Positions 9,269 to 18,613 of a DNA stretch of 44,288 nucleotides are shown piece after piece. The DNA is from Clostridiales bacterium (lineage in GTDB: Bacteria; Bacillota; Clostridia; Lachnospirales; Lachnospiraceae). The notes under the pieces are model-generated. The model was not told where the DNA came from and did no database searches. It worked only from the letters and a program-made list of their open reading frames with translations. Position 1 is the first letter of the stretch, and every line of letters begins with the position of its first letter. The DNA lies in the NCBI GenBank assembly GCA_012519195.1, contig JAAYQP010000189.1:1-44288 (forward strand). Direction: 5' to 3'. The position numbers were made by a program, and so were the translations under genes.

Positions 9269-9314
9269 AGGCCTTTTCCTTTCCTTATTTATTGGCAATA
9301 CAACCATATTATCT

Positions 9315-9342
9315 ATTATATGCAATTAATACTTTTTGTAAG
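9315..9342 (-). promoter_or_regulatory. Possible secondary his promoter
   Basis: TATAAT (9315-9320) with CTTACA (9337-9342) at 16-base spacing on the minus strand. The -35 is weak, and a perfect promoter lies 90 bases upstream, so this may be chance in AT-rich DNA. Confidence 0.3.
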
Positions 9343-9402
9343 CTTATATATACTTTATCAATTTACAGTGGTAATTCATTAGCATGCAGATGTGTTTTCC
9401 AA

Positions 9403-9431
9403 ATTATAAGTTAATTGAATGCTGATGTCAA
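9403..9431 (-). promoter_or_regulatory. Perfect-consensus promoter of the his operon
   Basis: TTGACA (9426-9431) and TATAAT (9403-9408) on the minus strand with exactly 17 bases between them. Predicted transcription begins near 9396, giving a leader of about 130 bases to hisZ. That leader contains no T-box core, no run of His codons and no terminator, so control by attenuation is not evident. Confidence 0.85.
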
Positions 9432-9521
9432 GCATTTGCTAGGATAATAATTTATTCCCAAGTGCACATTCTTCTCGGAGGTTTTTTATTCAATAGGGAT
9501 TTCGAAGGAATTTCATTTGAA

Positions 9522-9592
9522 TAAAAAAAGGCTTTTCAAAATACGATAGGTAAATGCTTACCTAAATATGCATTTTGAAAAAGCCTTTTTTA
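9522..9592 (-). terminator. Bidirectional rho-independent terminator after mcp
   Basis: Arms 9523-9542 and 9572-9591 pair AAAAAAGGCTTTTTCAAAAT-like sequence with one slip. An inner stem GGTAA/TTACC is set around a 4-base loop. T-runs flank both sides, so it can end transcription in either direction; on the minus strand it follows the mcp stop codon. Confidence 0.85.
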
Positions 9593-9619
9593 TTTGTTAC
9601 TTGAGTAAATTACTGATAT

Positions 9620-11803
9620 TTAGCTATTAATCTTAAAGATTCGAATGGTATTCTCTAGATTAATGGCATCATTATGTAATTGTTGTACAACATCATTTAA
9701 TTTATTTACCTCAGACAATTGATTTTCTGCCGTAGTACCTAACTGGCTAGCAGCTGCAGCAGTTTCCTCTGCAGTTGCGGAAATACTTTCAATTGCACTT
9801 AAGGTATCATCCTTAGCATGTTCAATTCCTTCTATACCGCTTGCAATCTGCTGTAGATTATCCGTTAAATTCTCGACATGCTGATTGATATCATGGAATA
9901 CTCGAACCGTATTATTCAGTGCATCCTCCTGGGACAAAACGATACTCTCCGCATATTTCGCAGTTTCTACGGTTTTCTTTGTCTGATCTCCGATTCTTTG
10001 AATAATCTTTCTGATCTCATTCGATGCGACCATGGATTCATCCGCAAGCTTACGAATTTCATCTGCTACAACAGTAAATCCTCTACCAGCATGACCTGCC
10101 CTTGCCGCTTCGATCGAAGCATTTAAGGACAAGAGGTTGGTCTGAGAAGCGATCTCATTAATTGTCTGAACAATTCGATAAATAGCTGCAGATTCCTTTT
10201 CTAGATTCTCAATATCAACAATCACATTTCTTGTAATATTTGTGGTATCATTTGCCTTGCTATATAAGTCATCTAGGATGGTAATTCCATCGGTAACAAT
10301 ATCTTTCGTATTTCCAGCAATTGTTTCAATGCTATTGGTATTAGTATAAACGACATTAATTTTTTCAGCTAAATCGGACATCTGATGTAGACAATTTTCA
10401 GCATCCGTAGCTTGCTGGGTAACACCCTGCTCAATATCATTCACTGAATTGGAGATTTCCTCTGTTGCCCGTATAAAGTTTTTAGAACTATCACCTACAA
10501 CGGAAGCAGAATTCGATACATTTTTACCGACTCCAGCCATCTTCTGGATTAATCCAGTCATGCTTTCAATCATGTCATTAATACTGTTGCCAAGTATATG
10601 GAATTCATCCTTTCTCCGATCAGAAATTGTATTGGTCAGATCACCGGATGCGGTTTTGAGTAATACCTTAATCATTTTATTAATTGCTTTACTGAAGTCA
10701 GAAGCCATAAAAGTTCCAAAGGCAATTGCGATGATACTAGCTGCTATTACAAAAAGGAATGTAATGTCTTTCACATCATCGGCCTGGGCCACAATAAAGG
10801 ACTTCGGAATCACAGTACAGATGATACTATTACTAGTATCCACCTTGGAATATACAAACAAATGCTCTTCGCCATTAAAATCAACATACTGTAGACCACT
10901 ATCATCGGAATCTGCCAGTAAGGCATCCGCCAAGTATTTTTGGTCGAAAAATTTAAAATCTTCAGCTATGTCTCCATGCACGATTTCTCTTCCATCCTGA
11001 GTTATGAATGCAACAACACTCCCCTCAGGTAATCCACTCTGTGACAAAATATTGTATACATAATCGTAGGAAACATCCAATACAATACTACCAATCGGTT
11101 TGTGTGCAGTGCTCTTTAAGGTTTTGATATAGCTTATGGCATAAACATCATCAGATGTTTGTGATTGAGTATCCAAATAAGGGTGTGTACCGATCCAAAG
11201 TTCGCTCGCTTTCTTCTCCTCTAAAATAGCACCTTCCCCTTTGGTGAGAAAATCCTCATGAATCAACTTAGAACTCAAGGTACCATTACCAGATATTGCT
11301 GTTCCATAATCGGCAAGTAGATAAATATTGGCAAGGTAACTCTCAGATAAAATATTGGAAGTAATTAATTGCTGAACTTCCATATAGCGACTCATTTCTT
11401 CAATCTGGCTATATCGATAATTACCAGAATAATAATTAACCAATATCTTATTGGTATTAAGAAAATTTGCTTTTGAAGAGACTATGCTAAATCCAAAATC
11501 CATATTATTCGCCATATTTGTCAAATTCGACAAGGTAGAGCTCTCATAGCTATTAATCAAGCCGCTGGAAGATTTAGAATAGGATATGAAACCCAAGAAA
11601 ATGATAAATAGTACAGGGACTAGGAAAGCCAAAATTAACTTGGAACGTATATTTGTGAATGTTCGTAAAATCCCTTTTGAGTTTTTGACCGTACTATGAT
11701 CCTCTTTATCATTGCCCCGTGAATTTAGCTTTTGCTTATTTATCTTTTTAAAGATATTTTTATTAATCTTATGTAATTTCATGTTTTTTCGCAAAGATAT
11801 CAC
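9620..11803 (-). CDS. Methyl-accepting chemotaxis protein (membrane chemoreceptor)
   Basis: Senses an external ligand and controls the CheA kinase. The 727-residue protein has a basic cytoplasmic N-terminus, a membrane segment near 56-76 ([18 protein letters not shown]), and an extracellular part of about 270 residues with Cache-like features ([25 protein letters not shown]). A second membrane segment lies near 346-368, followed by a HAMP linker and a long helical signalling domain. The conserved hairpin tip [21 protein letters not shown] is near residue 560. The start is a GTG at 11801-11803 with AAGG 7 bases upstream; the internal ATG at 11780-11782 has no ribosome site. It has its own promoter and terminator. 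The ligand cannot be told from sequence; the inositol genes next door make a sugar or polyol possible but this is only positional. Confidence 0.93.
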   Translation of the reverse strand: MISLRKNMKLHKINKNIFKKINKQKLNSRGNDKEDHSTVKNSKGILRTFTNIRSKLILAFLVPVLFIIFLGFISYSKSSSGLINSYESSTLSNLTNMANNMDFGFSIVSSKANFLNTNKILVNYYSGNYRYSQIEEMSRYMEVQQLITSNILSESYLANIYLLADYGTAISGNGTLSSKLIHEDFLTKGEGAILEEKKASELWIGTHPYLDTQSQTSDDVYAISYIKTLKSTAHKPIGSIVLDVSYDYVYNILSQSGLPEGSVVAFITQDGREIVHGDIAEDFKFFDQKYLADALLADSDDSGLQYVDFNGEEHLFVYSKVDTSNSIICTVIPKSFIVAQADDVKDITFLFVIAASIIAIAFGTFMASDFSKAINKMIKVLLKTASGDLTNTISDRRKDEFHILGNSINDMIESMTGLIQKMAGVGKNVSNSASVVGDSSKNFIRATEEISNSVNDIEQGVTQQATDAENCLHQMSDLAEKINVVYTNTNSIETIAGNTKDIVTDGITILDDLYSKANDTTNITRNVIVDIENLEKESAAIYRIVQTINEIASQTNLLSLNASIEAARAGHAGRGFTVVADEIRKLADESMVASNEIRKIIQRIGDQTKKTVETAKYAESIVLSQEDALNNTVRVFHDINQHVENLTDNLQQIASGIEGIEHAKDDTLSAIESISATAEETAAAASQLGTTAENQLSEVNKLNDVVQQLHNDAINLENTIRIFKINS

Positions 11804-11872
11804 TTAGTATCCTTGCTTCCCCCTTTGCTAAGAACTTATGCTATTACTATTTAAGCTACCATAAAGCCTAAT

Positions 11873-11902
11873 AATATAAGTATATTCTACAAAATATGCC
11901 AA
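11873..11902 (-). promoter_or_regulatory. Likely promoter of the chemoreceptor gene
   Basis: TTGGCA (11897-11902) and TATATT (11873-11878) on the minus strand with an 18-base spacer, five of six matches each. It lies between the iolA-end inverted repeat and the GTG start. Confidence 0.5.
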
Positions 11903-11937
11903 AATTTTTATATAGCAAATAATTCCTATTCAAATAT

Positions 11938-12011
11938 GCCTCGACGAACTTGCGTCTCAAAATAATTCGAATTTTTCGAATTATTTTAAACATAGACGCA
12001 TCCGCCGAGGC
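11938..12011. repeat. Long imperfect palindrome between iolA and mcp
   Basis: Three nested paired blocks: GCCTCG (11938-11943) with CGAGGC (12006-12011), GCGTCT (11952-11957) with AGACGC (11994-11999), and a perfect 13-bp AAAATAATTCGAA / TTCGAATTATTTT stem (11959-11971 / 11975-11987) around a 3-base loop. No T-run follows on the minus strand. It probably ends or protects the iol transcript, but its length and GC-rich base are unusual for a terminator. Confidence 0.75.
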
Positions 12012-12047
12012 TTATTAAGCTTTAATTATTTCCACTTAGAAGGCAAA

Positions 12048-13550
12048 TCAAATGGTTCCATCCCATGTAGAAACCTTAGTATTCTTCATTTCCTCTTCAT
12101 CGAACCATCTTGTTGTGACAGTCTTACTTTCTGTAAAGAACTTAATACCATCTTTACCTAAGCAATGAAGGTCACCGAAGAAGGAATCCTTATGTCCGGA
12201 GAAAGGAAATACGCCAACCGGTACTGGAATACCAACATTAATACCAACCATACCGCCATGGGTTCTTTCCATGAATTCTCTAGAGTAATAGCCATTTTGA
12301 GTAAAGATAACAGATCCATTAGCGAATGGATTATTATTCATAATGGTTAAACCTTCTTCAAAATCCTTAACACGCTTGATGCAAAGTACCGGTCCAAAGA
12401 TCTCTGTGGATCCAATGGTCATATCTTCCGTAACATGGTCAAAAATTGTAGGTCCTAAGTAGAAACCGTTCTCATAATTTTCAACGGTTACATTTCTTCC
12501 ATCCAGTATAAGTTCTGCACCTTCATCAATACCCTTTTGAATCCAGTTCATAACTCGCTCTTTATGCTTCTGGTTAACAACCGGTCCCAATTTGGAAGTC
12601 TTATCATAAGCAGGTCCAATCTTAATATTCTTTGAGAGTTCAACGATTTTAGCTACTAATTGATCAGCAATCGACTCTTGTACAACAACTACCGGAAGTG
12701 CCATACAACGTTCTCCAGCACATCCAAATGCAGAGTTTATGATACCTGCAGCTGTACGATCAATAGGAGCATCCTCTAAAACTAATGCATGGTTTTTCGC
12801 TTCGCATAGAGCCTGTACTCTCTTACCGTGGGCAGCTGCTACGGAATAGATATGTTTACCAACTGCTGTAGAACCAACAAAGCTAATTCCCTTAACATCA
12901 GGATGTGTTAAGAAGATCTCGGATTCATTTCTACTGCAAGTTACTATGTTCAATACACCGTCAGGAAGGCCTGCTTCCTTGTAAAGCTCTGCAATACGTA
13001 GAGAAGTTCTTGGTGTAAAGCTTGAAACCTTAAGTACAATTGTATTACCTGCTGCGATACACATTGGAGCCATCCAGCCCATAGGTATCATAGCCGGGAA
13101 GTTAAAGGGAACGATTCCGGCAAATACACCGATGGATTCACGGTATAATACCGTATCATATCCACGGGAAGCATTCATTAAGGACTCTCCCATGATCAAA
13201 CTAGGTGCTGAGCAAGCAAGCTCTGTTCCTTCTTTTGCTTTAAGTACATCGCCCTTTGCTTCTTCCCAAACCTTACCGTTTTCCTCTGCAACAAGGTGGG
13301 TTAATTCGTCCATATGCTCTTCGATTAACTGACGAACCTTATATAGAACCTGAACACGTTTCATTACTGGCACCTTAGACCAGCTTTCATATGCCTTTTT
13401 TGCAATTCCAATAACCTCTTCTACCTCTTCTTTGGTACAATTAGGTACGAGAGCTGTCACTTCACCAGTACTTGGATTATATACTTCACTAAATTTCTCT
13501 GTCTTTGAATCTATAAATTTGCCGCCTGCAAAATACTGCAATTTCTTCAT
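12048..13550 (-). CDS. iolA: Methylmalonate/malonate-semialdehyde dehydrogenase (acylating)
   Basis: Last step of inositol catabolism: converts malonate semialdehyde with CoA and NAD to acetyl-CoA and CO2. The 500-residue aldehyde dehydrogenase shows the family hallmarks: GVFAGIVPFNFPAMIPMGW, FVGSTAVGKHIY, and the catalytic cysteine in CAGERCMALP near residue 282. It also has EIFGPVLC and a C-terminal PFSGHKDSFFGD. The CMALP context is typical of the MMSDH branch, not ordinary aldehyde dehydrogenases. The ATG has AGG about 8 bases upstream. It is the last gene of the iol run, 61 bases after iolE, and is followed by a long palindrome. Confidence 0.95.
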   Translation of the reverse strand: MKKLQYFAGGKFIDSKTEKFSEVYNPSTGEVTALVPNCTKEEVEEVIGIAKKAYESWSKVPVMKRVQVLYKVRQLIEEHMDELTHLVAEENGKVWEEAKGDVLKAKEGTELACSAPSLIMGESLMNASRGYDTVLYRESIGVFAGIVPFNFPAMIPMGWMAPMCIAAGNTIVLKVSSFTPRTSLRIAELYKEAGLPDGVLNIVTCSRNESEIFLTHPDVKGISFVGSTAVGKHIYSVAAAHGKRVQALCEAKNHALVLEDAPIDRTAAGIINSAFGCAGERCMALPVVVVQESIADQLVAKIVELSKNIKIGPAYDKTSKLGPVVNQKHKERVMNWIQKGIDEGAELILDGRNVTVENYENGFYLGPTIFDHVTEDMTIGSTEIFGPVLCIKRVKDFEEGLTIMNNNPFANGSVIFTQNGYYSREFMERTHGGMVGINVGIPVPVGVFPFSGHKDSFFGDLHCLGKDGIKFFTESKTVTTRWFDEEEMKNTKVSTWDGTI

Positions 13551-13611
13551 TGTATCTACCTAAACCTTTCGTCAAAATCTAAATTGTATTGTTACCTTGC
13601 CTATCCTAATT

Positions 13612-14508
13612 TTATATCTGTATCATGCTACGAATATACTCACGAGCCATCTTAGCATATTTGAAAGGATTTGCCTTAGCAGGATCTTGCTCTGCCTCAA
13701 CAAGTAACCAGCCTTCATATCCCATCTTATCTAATTCCTTAAATACAGATTCAAAATCTACGCATCCGTCACCAGGAACGGTAAAGGTACCCTCCCTTAC
13801 AGATTTTAAGAAGGACCATTTTTCCTGTGTTGCCTGTTTCAATACATCTGCTCTAACATCTTTCAAATGTACATGTCCAATACGATCCGGATATTCTCTT
13901 AGAATCGTAAGTGGATCTTCGCCTGAGAAAGTAAAATGTCCGGTATCATAGCATAGGAATACGGTATCCTTATCGGTGTTATCCATCAATCTTCTTGTTT
14001 CTTCAATGGTTTGAACACCAGTACCCATATGATGATGGAAACATAATTTAAAGCCACGATCCTTAGCAATCTTACCAAGTTTATTTAGCCCCTCACAAAG
14101 CTTATCCCATTCTTCATCAGTAAAATAAACCTTGTGATCAAAAATTGATAAATCTTCGTTTCCTTGTACGGAGTAGCTTTGTTCAGAAACATTGATTCTG
14201 TCTGCACCGACTGCCTCTAGATAATCTAGTTCCTTAATGAACTCTGCTTCAGTTTCTTCGTAGGGTTTTGTTGCTAAAAAGGATGAAAACCACTTACTTG
14301 CGATACGCATTCCCCTAAGATCAAGGGCTTCCTTAAGTACCTTAGTATCCTTTGGATACTTATTACCAACCTCACATCCGGTAAAACCAGCAAGCGCCAT
14401 CTCGCTAATGCATTGCTCAAAGGTATTCTCACCGCCTAGAGCAGGCATGTCGTCATTTGTCCAACCGATTGGTGCAATACCCAGCTTAATCTTTTCCTTG
14501 TTCAACAT
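13612..14508 (-). CDS. iolE: Inosose dehydratase
   Basis: Dehydrates 2-keto-myo-inositol (scyllo-inosose) to 3D-trihydroxycyclohexane-dione. The 298-residue AP-endonuclease-2-like TIM barrel begins KLGIAPIGWTNDDMPALGG, the IolE signature. Metal-ligand segments are visible: CFHHHMGTGVQT, CYDTGHFTFSGEDP, IGHVHLKDVR, and LLVEAEQDP. The length is that of the family. The ATG follows AGGAGG with 8-base spacing. It is separated from iolD by 185 bases that contain an 11-bp perfect hairpin. Confidence 0.95.
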   Translation of the reverse strand: MLNKEKIKLGIAPIGWTNDDMPALGGENTFEQCISEMALAGFTGCEVGNKYPKDTKVLKEALDLRGMRIASKWFSSFLATKPYEETEAEFIKELDYLEAVGADRINVSEQSYSVQGNEDLSIFDHKVYFTDEEWDKLCEGLNKLGKIAKDRGFKLCFHHHMGTGVQTIEETRRLMDNTDKDTVFLCYDTGHFTFSGEDPLTILREYPDRIGHVHLKDVRADVLKQATQEKWSFLKSVREGTFTVPGDGCVDFESVFKELDKMGYEGWLLVEAEQDPAKANPFKYAKMAREYIRSMIQI

Positions 14509-14544
14509 TCTAATATCCTCCTATTATGAAATAATGTGATATAT

Positions 14545-14589
14545 GTGCCAAAAGTTAACTAGTCAAGAATATACTTTTGGCACTTTTTT
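14545..14589 (+). terminator. Hairpin in the iolD-iolE gap with its T-run on the plus strand
   Basis: GTGCCAAAAGT (14545-14555) and ACTTTTGGCAC (14573-14583) form an 11-bp perfect stem with a 17-base loop. Six T residues follow on the plus strand. In the direction of the iol genes the stem is preceded by A-rich sequence, so it would not terminate the operon. It could stop antisense transcription or stabilise the downstream mRNA. Confidence 0.55.
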
Positions 14590-14693
14590 CTTTAATGAAT
14601 GTTTACTTATTTTTATTGCTAAAGATAAAACTTTTCTGAAATATCAAGAAAATCTTATCTAAATTGATTAATTCTATTTAAATTGAGCCTTTT

Positions 14694-16625
14694 TTAATAC
14701 ATTCTAGCCTTATCCAGATGACGCATCCTGTTTTCATAAGCTTCTTTGATCTTATCGTTGGTTTGGCTGTCGCCAATTCCAACATGCCACCAGGAATCAT
14801 AACCATCGGTCATAGACTTTGGTAAAACTTTAATATCAATCAGTACACTATTATCGGTATTCTTTGCTTCATTAAGAGCATGGATTAGTTCCTCTGCTGT
14901 TCTAGCTGTATAAGTGGTCATACCATAACCACGGCCGATCATAGCAAAATCTGTTACAATTAGATTGCCATTCTGCTTCTTTGTTTCCTCGTCGCGGTAG
15001 CGGAACATAGTAGCAAGGCTTCCAATTCCATTCCCCATCTGCAGATTATTGATGCAACCAAAACCACAGTTATCAAATAGTAATATCGTAATTTTCTTAT
15101 TTTCCTGTAATGCCGTTGCAAGTTCGGAGTGAAGCATCATGAAGGAACCATCTCCAACCATTGCATAGCAAGCACGATCCGGCTCAGCAAGTTTTGCACC
15201 AAGCGTAGCTGCAATTTCATATCCCATACAGGAATAACCGTATTCCATATGGTAGGAGTCTTTTACATCCGTTGTCCACATTCTTTGAAGGTCACCAGGA
15301 AGACTTCCAGAAGCTCCAACGACAATCGCATCTTCTTCTATATGCTTACGGATTATTCCGATTGCTGCCGTTTGTGTGATACTTCCACCGGTTGCTTTGA
15401 TAAATTCTTCTTCAATACCAGCCTCTTTTGCTTTAATTAGAGATTCATAGCCCTCACCATAGGAAGTACTGGTTAGGAAATCCATTTCTTTTTCCCAGCC
15501 CTTTTTCGCTACCTCAATTTGTGTGGTGTATGCGGATTTATAATTTGCTTTTACTAAATCAGAAGCAATAGCCATAATTCCTGCTTTGGCATCAGCTACT
15601 ACAGGTAGAGCATCTAATTTCTCTGCATGGTAACGGGACACATTGATCAGAACAAAATCAACATCCGGGTTACGGAATAATTCCTTGGAACCTGTTGTAA
15701 AGTCCGTTAGTCTTGTACCAACACCAATGACTAAATCAGCCTCTGATGCTATGGAATTTGCCGCACTGTTACCGGTAACACCTACTCCACCAAGATTTAA
15801 TGGATGGGAGGAAGGGATTACACTTTTTCCTGATTGTGTTTCTGCTAAAGGAATATTAAATGTTTCACAGAATTTGATTATTTCTTCACCAGCTTCTGAA
15901 TATCTTGCTCCTCCACCAACGATTACCAGAGGTTTCTTCTTTGATTGAATTAACTGAATTGCCTCATTTAATTCCAGTTCATCCGGTACTGTTCTAACGA
16001 TACGATGAACACGTTTCTTAAAGAAATAATCCGGAAATGCAAAGGTTTCCCCTTGAACATCCTGAGGTAGTGTGATACATACTCCACCAGCTTTCTCTGG
16101 ATCAGTAAGTACTCTCATTGCATTTAGAAGTGCAGTCATCAGCTGTTCAGGGCGATGTACTCGATCCCAATATCTTGAGACAGGACGAAAAGCATCACTG
16201 GTCGTTATGGAAGCATCATGAAACTGCTCAATCTGTTGCAATACAGGATCTGGCTGACGGGTAGCAAAAGTATCTCCTGTAAAGACTAACAATGGTACGT
16301 TATTGGCAGTGGCATCTGCTACTGCTGTCACCATATTAGCTGCGCCAGGACCGATCGAGGAAGCGCAAGCAATAATTCGTCTACGATTATTTTGCTTTGC
16401 AAAACCTGCTGCTACATGGGCCATTCCTTGTTCATTGCGACCCTGATAAACCTTTAATCCATGAGGGTCCTCATCCAATGCTTGGCCTAGCCCACATACG
16501 ATGCCATGTCCAAAAATTGTAAAGATACCATCAACAAATTTTTCTTCTTTACCATCCAGGCTTACATATTGATTATCCAAAAATTTAACAATTGCCTGGC
16601 CTACTGTCATCGATAATTTACCCAT
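14694..16625 (-). CDS. iolD: Trihydroxycyclohexane-1,2-dione hydrolase (acylhydrolase), ThDP-dependent
   Basis: Opens the ring of THcHDO to 5-deoxy-glucuronate. The 643-residue protein belongs to the acetolactate-synthase-like ThDP family. The N-terminal PYR domain has [12 protein letters not shown] and the ThDP-activating Glu in [11 protein letters not shown]. The middle domain carries [15 protein letters not shown]. The C-terminal PP domain has the GDGSF...NCGF cofactor motif near residue 490. The ATG is preceded by AGGAGG at 7-base spacing. The iolB stop is 15 bases upstream, indicating one transcript. The product is confirmed by its neighbours iolB, iolC, iolE. Confidence 0.95.
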   Translation of the reverse strand: MGKLSMTVGQAIVKFLDNQYVSLDGKEEKFVDGIFTIFGHGIVCGLGQALDEDPHGLKVYQGRNEQGMAHVAAGFAKQNNRRRIIACASSIGPGAANMVTAVADATANNVPLLVFTGDTFATRQPDPVLQQIEQFHDASITTSDAFRPVSRYWDRVHRPEQLMTALLNAMRVLTDPEKAGGVCITLPQDVQGETFAFPDYFFKKRVHRIVRTVPDELELNEAIQLIQSKKKPLVIVGGGARYSEAGEEIIKFCETFNIPLAETQSGKSVIPSSHPLNLGGVGVTGNSAANSIASEADLVIGVGTRLTDFTTGSKELFRNPDVDFVLINVSRYHAEKLDALPVVADAKAGIMAIASDLVKANYKSAYTTQIEVAKKGWEKEMDFLTSTSYGEGYESLIKAKEAGIEEEFIKATGGSITQTAAIGIIRKHIEEDAIVVGASGSLPGDLQRMWTTDVKDSYHMEYGYSCMGYEIAATLGAKLAEPDRACYAMVGDGSFMMLHSELATALQENKKITILLFDNCGFGCINNLQMGNGIGSLATMFRYRDEETKKQNGNLIVTDFAMIGRGYGMTTYTARTAEELIHALNEAKNTDNSVLIDIKVLPKSMTDGYDSWWHVGIGDSQTNDKIKEAYENRMRHLDKARMY

Positions 16626-16640
16626 AGAAACCCTCCTTTA

Positions 16641-17405
16641 TTATTGCTCCAATAACCATGTATGAAGCGGATCGTTGTCCCTGGTTTTCCAAGGATTATT
16701 CTCTAGATGACGAATCATCCAGCAGTAATACATATTGTACCCCGGGGCAGATGCTTGTGGATGAGTTTCCCCACCGGGAATATAGGAAGCACTTCCATCT
16801 GTTACTTTATATACCTTATCTCCAATAAAGGAAGCACCAAATCCCTGAGGTCGATCAAATTTATAATAGTAAACTTCCGGTTGTGGGTGGCTATGTGGAA
16901 TATAGCTGGACCAACGGCCTGCTTTGGTTATCGATTCACCAATCACCATATTAGAGTAAGGTGCATTGAAATAGTCAAACACGGTTACAACTTCTCTCTT
17001 AGCAGTACCTTCCCATTGGGTATCACCCATTACTTCTATTTTAAGATCCTTCGGTGTATAATAATGGCATTCAAATTCTTTCTCATTGGTTGTTGACTGT
17101 ACTAGGATTTCGCTATCTTTTAAAGCGGTAATCCTTACCTTAATTCCTTTGCATACATGTAAGCAGTATGGAGCCTGGGTGAAGACATCCGCTCTTTCAG
17201 CAGTTTCACTATGCTCTAACCATTCATACTTTACATTGCCTCCCAGTAATAAGATCGCCGTCTCCTTCTCACTTTCTTCAAACTCAAGTACCTTACCGGC
17301 CTTCATTTGATAGACCGTGATATCCATAAGCATATCCTGATTGATTCCGTCCATTCGGGATACAATTTTCTTTCCCTCAGAATCAAAGTTCAAATAATCT
17401 AACAT
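16641..17405 (-). CDS. iolB: 5-deoxy-glucuronate isomerase
   Basis: Isomerises 5-deoxy-D-glucuronate to 2-deoxy-5-keto-gluconate (DKG). The 254-residue bicupin carries the metal-binding segment YIPHSHPQPEVYYYKF and the second-strand GGETHPQASAPGYNMYY, both typical of IolB. AGGAGG lies 5 bases before the ATG. It sits between iolC (84 bases) and iolD (15 bases). Confidence 0.95.
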   Translation of the reverse strand: MLDYLNFDSEGKKIVSRMDGINQDMLMDITVYQMKAGKVLEFEESEKETAILLLGGNVKYEWLEHSETAERADVFTQAPYCLHVCKGIKVRITALKDSEILVQSTTNEKEFECHYYTPKDLKIEVMGDTQWEGTAKREVVTVFDYFNAPYSNMVIGESITKAGRWSSYIPHSHPQPEVYYYKFDRPQGFGASFIGDKVYKVTDGSASYIPGGETHPQASAPGYNMYYCWMIRHLENNPWKTRDNDPLHTWLLEQ

Positions 17406-17489
17406 AACTACCTCCTTCTTCGCATCTCCTATGATTTATAGTATAAAATCATTTATAGTTCTTTGTACGGTATAGGATCTAGGTAAAGA

Positions 17490-18506
17490 TTAAACACGGG
17501 CTATCATTTCCCCATACTTACTCTTACTTTCTGCAATAAAATTCTTAACCATATCTACCGATGGCATATCCTCTGAACAAGCATGGCTAGCTACTAAGAG
17601 AGCTGCTGAAGCGCTACCAAATTCTAAGCAATCAATAATTTCCCATCCTTCAAATAAGCCATAGAGGAAAGCAGATGCATAACCATCCCCTCCGCCAAAG
17701 GATTTCAATAATTTTACAGGGAATGGCTTGATTCCATAATGGCTTCCATCATTTGTATAAGCAGTAGAACCTTCCTTACCATGCTTAATTACAACGATTT
17801 TTGCGCCATGGTTATGCCATAAAGCTGCTGTCTCCTCATCATTGCTATTTGGTGCAATGAGTTTTTGTGTCAAGTCAAATTCTTCTCTAGAACCTAGTAT
17901 GATATCACTATCCTTAGCAACTGTTGAATAATAGATAGCAATCTCATCTTCATTTTTCCAGTTATAAGGTCTGTAATCAATATCAAAAATAACTACAGTT
18001 CCATGCTTTTTCGCTAGTGCTAAGGCCTTTAATACAGCTTCCCTACTTGGACTCATGGCAAGTGCCGTACCAGAGATTAGTATTGACTTTGCATTCTTTA
18101 TGTACTCCTCATCAATATCATCAACACCTAGCTGTAGATCCGCAATTCCATCCCGATACATCAGGATACTACTCTGCGTTTCGCTCAAGATCTCTGTAAA
18201 GGTAAGGCCTAGTTTCTCTCCCTTAGAACAACGGCTTACATGGATTGTATCTATGCCTTCCTTCTTAAAATAATTCACAACAAAGTCACCAAACTGATCA
18301 TCGGAAACCTTTGCAATAAAACCTACTTTTCTTCCAAGCCTTGCCATACCAACAGCAATATTGGCCGGGGAACCTCCAAGATATTTTTTGAAGGTAGTAC
18401 TTTCGGAAAGGGGCTTGTAGTAATCAACTGGATTAAAATCAATCGCAATCCTACCAATTGGTATAATGTCAATTGGTCTATCTTCCTTAAATGTAATATA
18501 TGCCAT
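17490..18506 (-). CDS. iolC: 5-dehydro-2-deoxygluconokinase (PfkB family)
   Basis: Phosphorylates DKG to DKG-6-phosphate with ATP. The 338-residue ribokinase-fold protein shows KKYLGGSPANIAVGMARLG near residue 40, FDIDYRPYNW, GSREEFDL and the C-terminal anion-hole/catalytic motif. That motif reads SFGGGDGYASAFLYG, with glycine where PfkB kinases usually have alanine (GAGD). The catalytic Asp is kept. AGGAAGGTG precedes the ATG by 6 bases. A 107-base gap to iolJ holds no clear terminator. Confidence 0.93.
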   Translation of the reverse strand: MAYITFKEDRPIDIIPIGRIAIDFNPVDYYKPLSESTTFKKYLGGSPANIAVGMARLGRKVGFIAKVSDDQFGDFVVNYFKKEGIDTIHVSRCSKGEKLGLTFTEILSETQSSILMYRDGIADLQLGVDDIDEEYIKNAKSILISGTALAMSPSREAVLKALALAKKHGTVVIFDIDYRPYNWKNEDEIAIYYSTVAKDSDIILGSREEFDLTQKLIAPNSNDEETAALWHNHGAKIVVIKHGKEGSTAYTNDGSHYGIKPFPVKLLKSFGGGDGYASAFLYGLFEGWEIIDCLEFGSASAALLVASHACSEDMPSVDMVKNFIAESKSKYGEMIARV

Positions 18507-18613
18507 TTATTTCACCTTCCTGTAAATTAATAGAATAACTATAATAGTTTCATATTATGATAAGTTCTAGAAAAATCATGATAACCACGATAATATCTCA
18601 TTTGTTGGATTGA

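Larger units (their letters stand above)
9269..9619. other. Intergenic region between mcp and hisZ
   Basis: 351 bases without a gene. From left to right they hold the long U-tailed hairpin that ends the chemoreceptor gene, an overlapping inverted repeat (TTTTTTATTCAA at 9482-9493 with TTGAATAAAAAA at 9517-9528) that shares the A-run of the terminator, then the perfect his promoter and the hisZ leader. A purine-rich CGGAGG at 9476-9481 on the plus strand has no reading frame after it. Confidence 0.7.

Noticed and set aside
9269-9402. T-box riboswitch before hisZ, and likewise before alaS
   Set aside because: The conserved T-box core and a competing terminator are absent, and both leaders are too short.
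10449-11000. A 183-codon plus-strand frame within the chemoreceptor gene
   Set aside because: It is antisense to conserved HAMP/Cache sequence and has no ribosome site; it is a by-product of the real gene's codon use.
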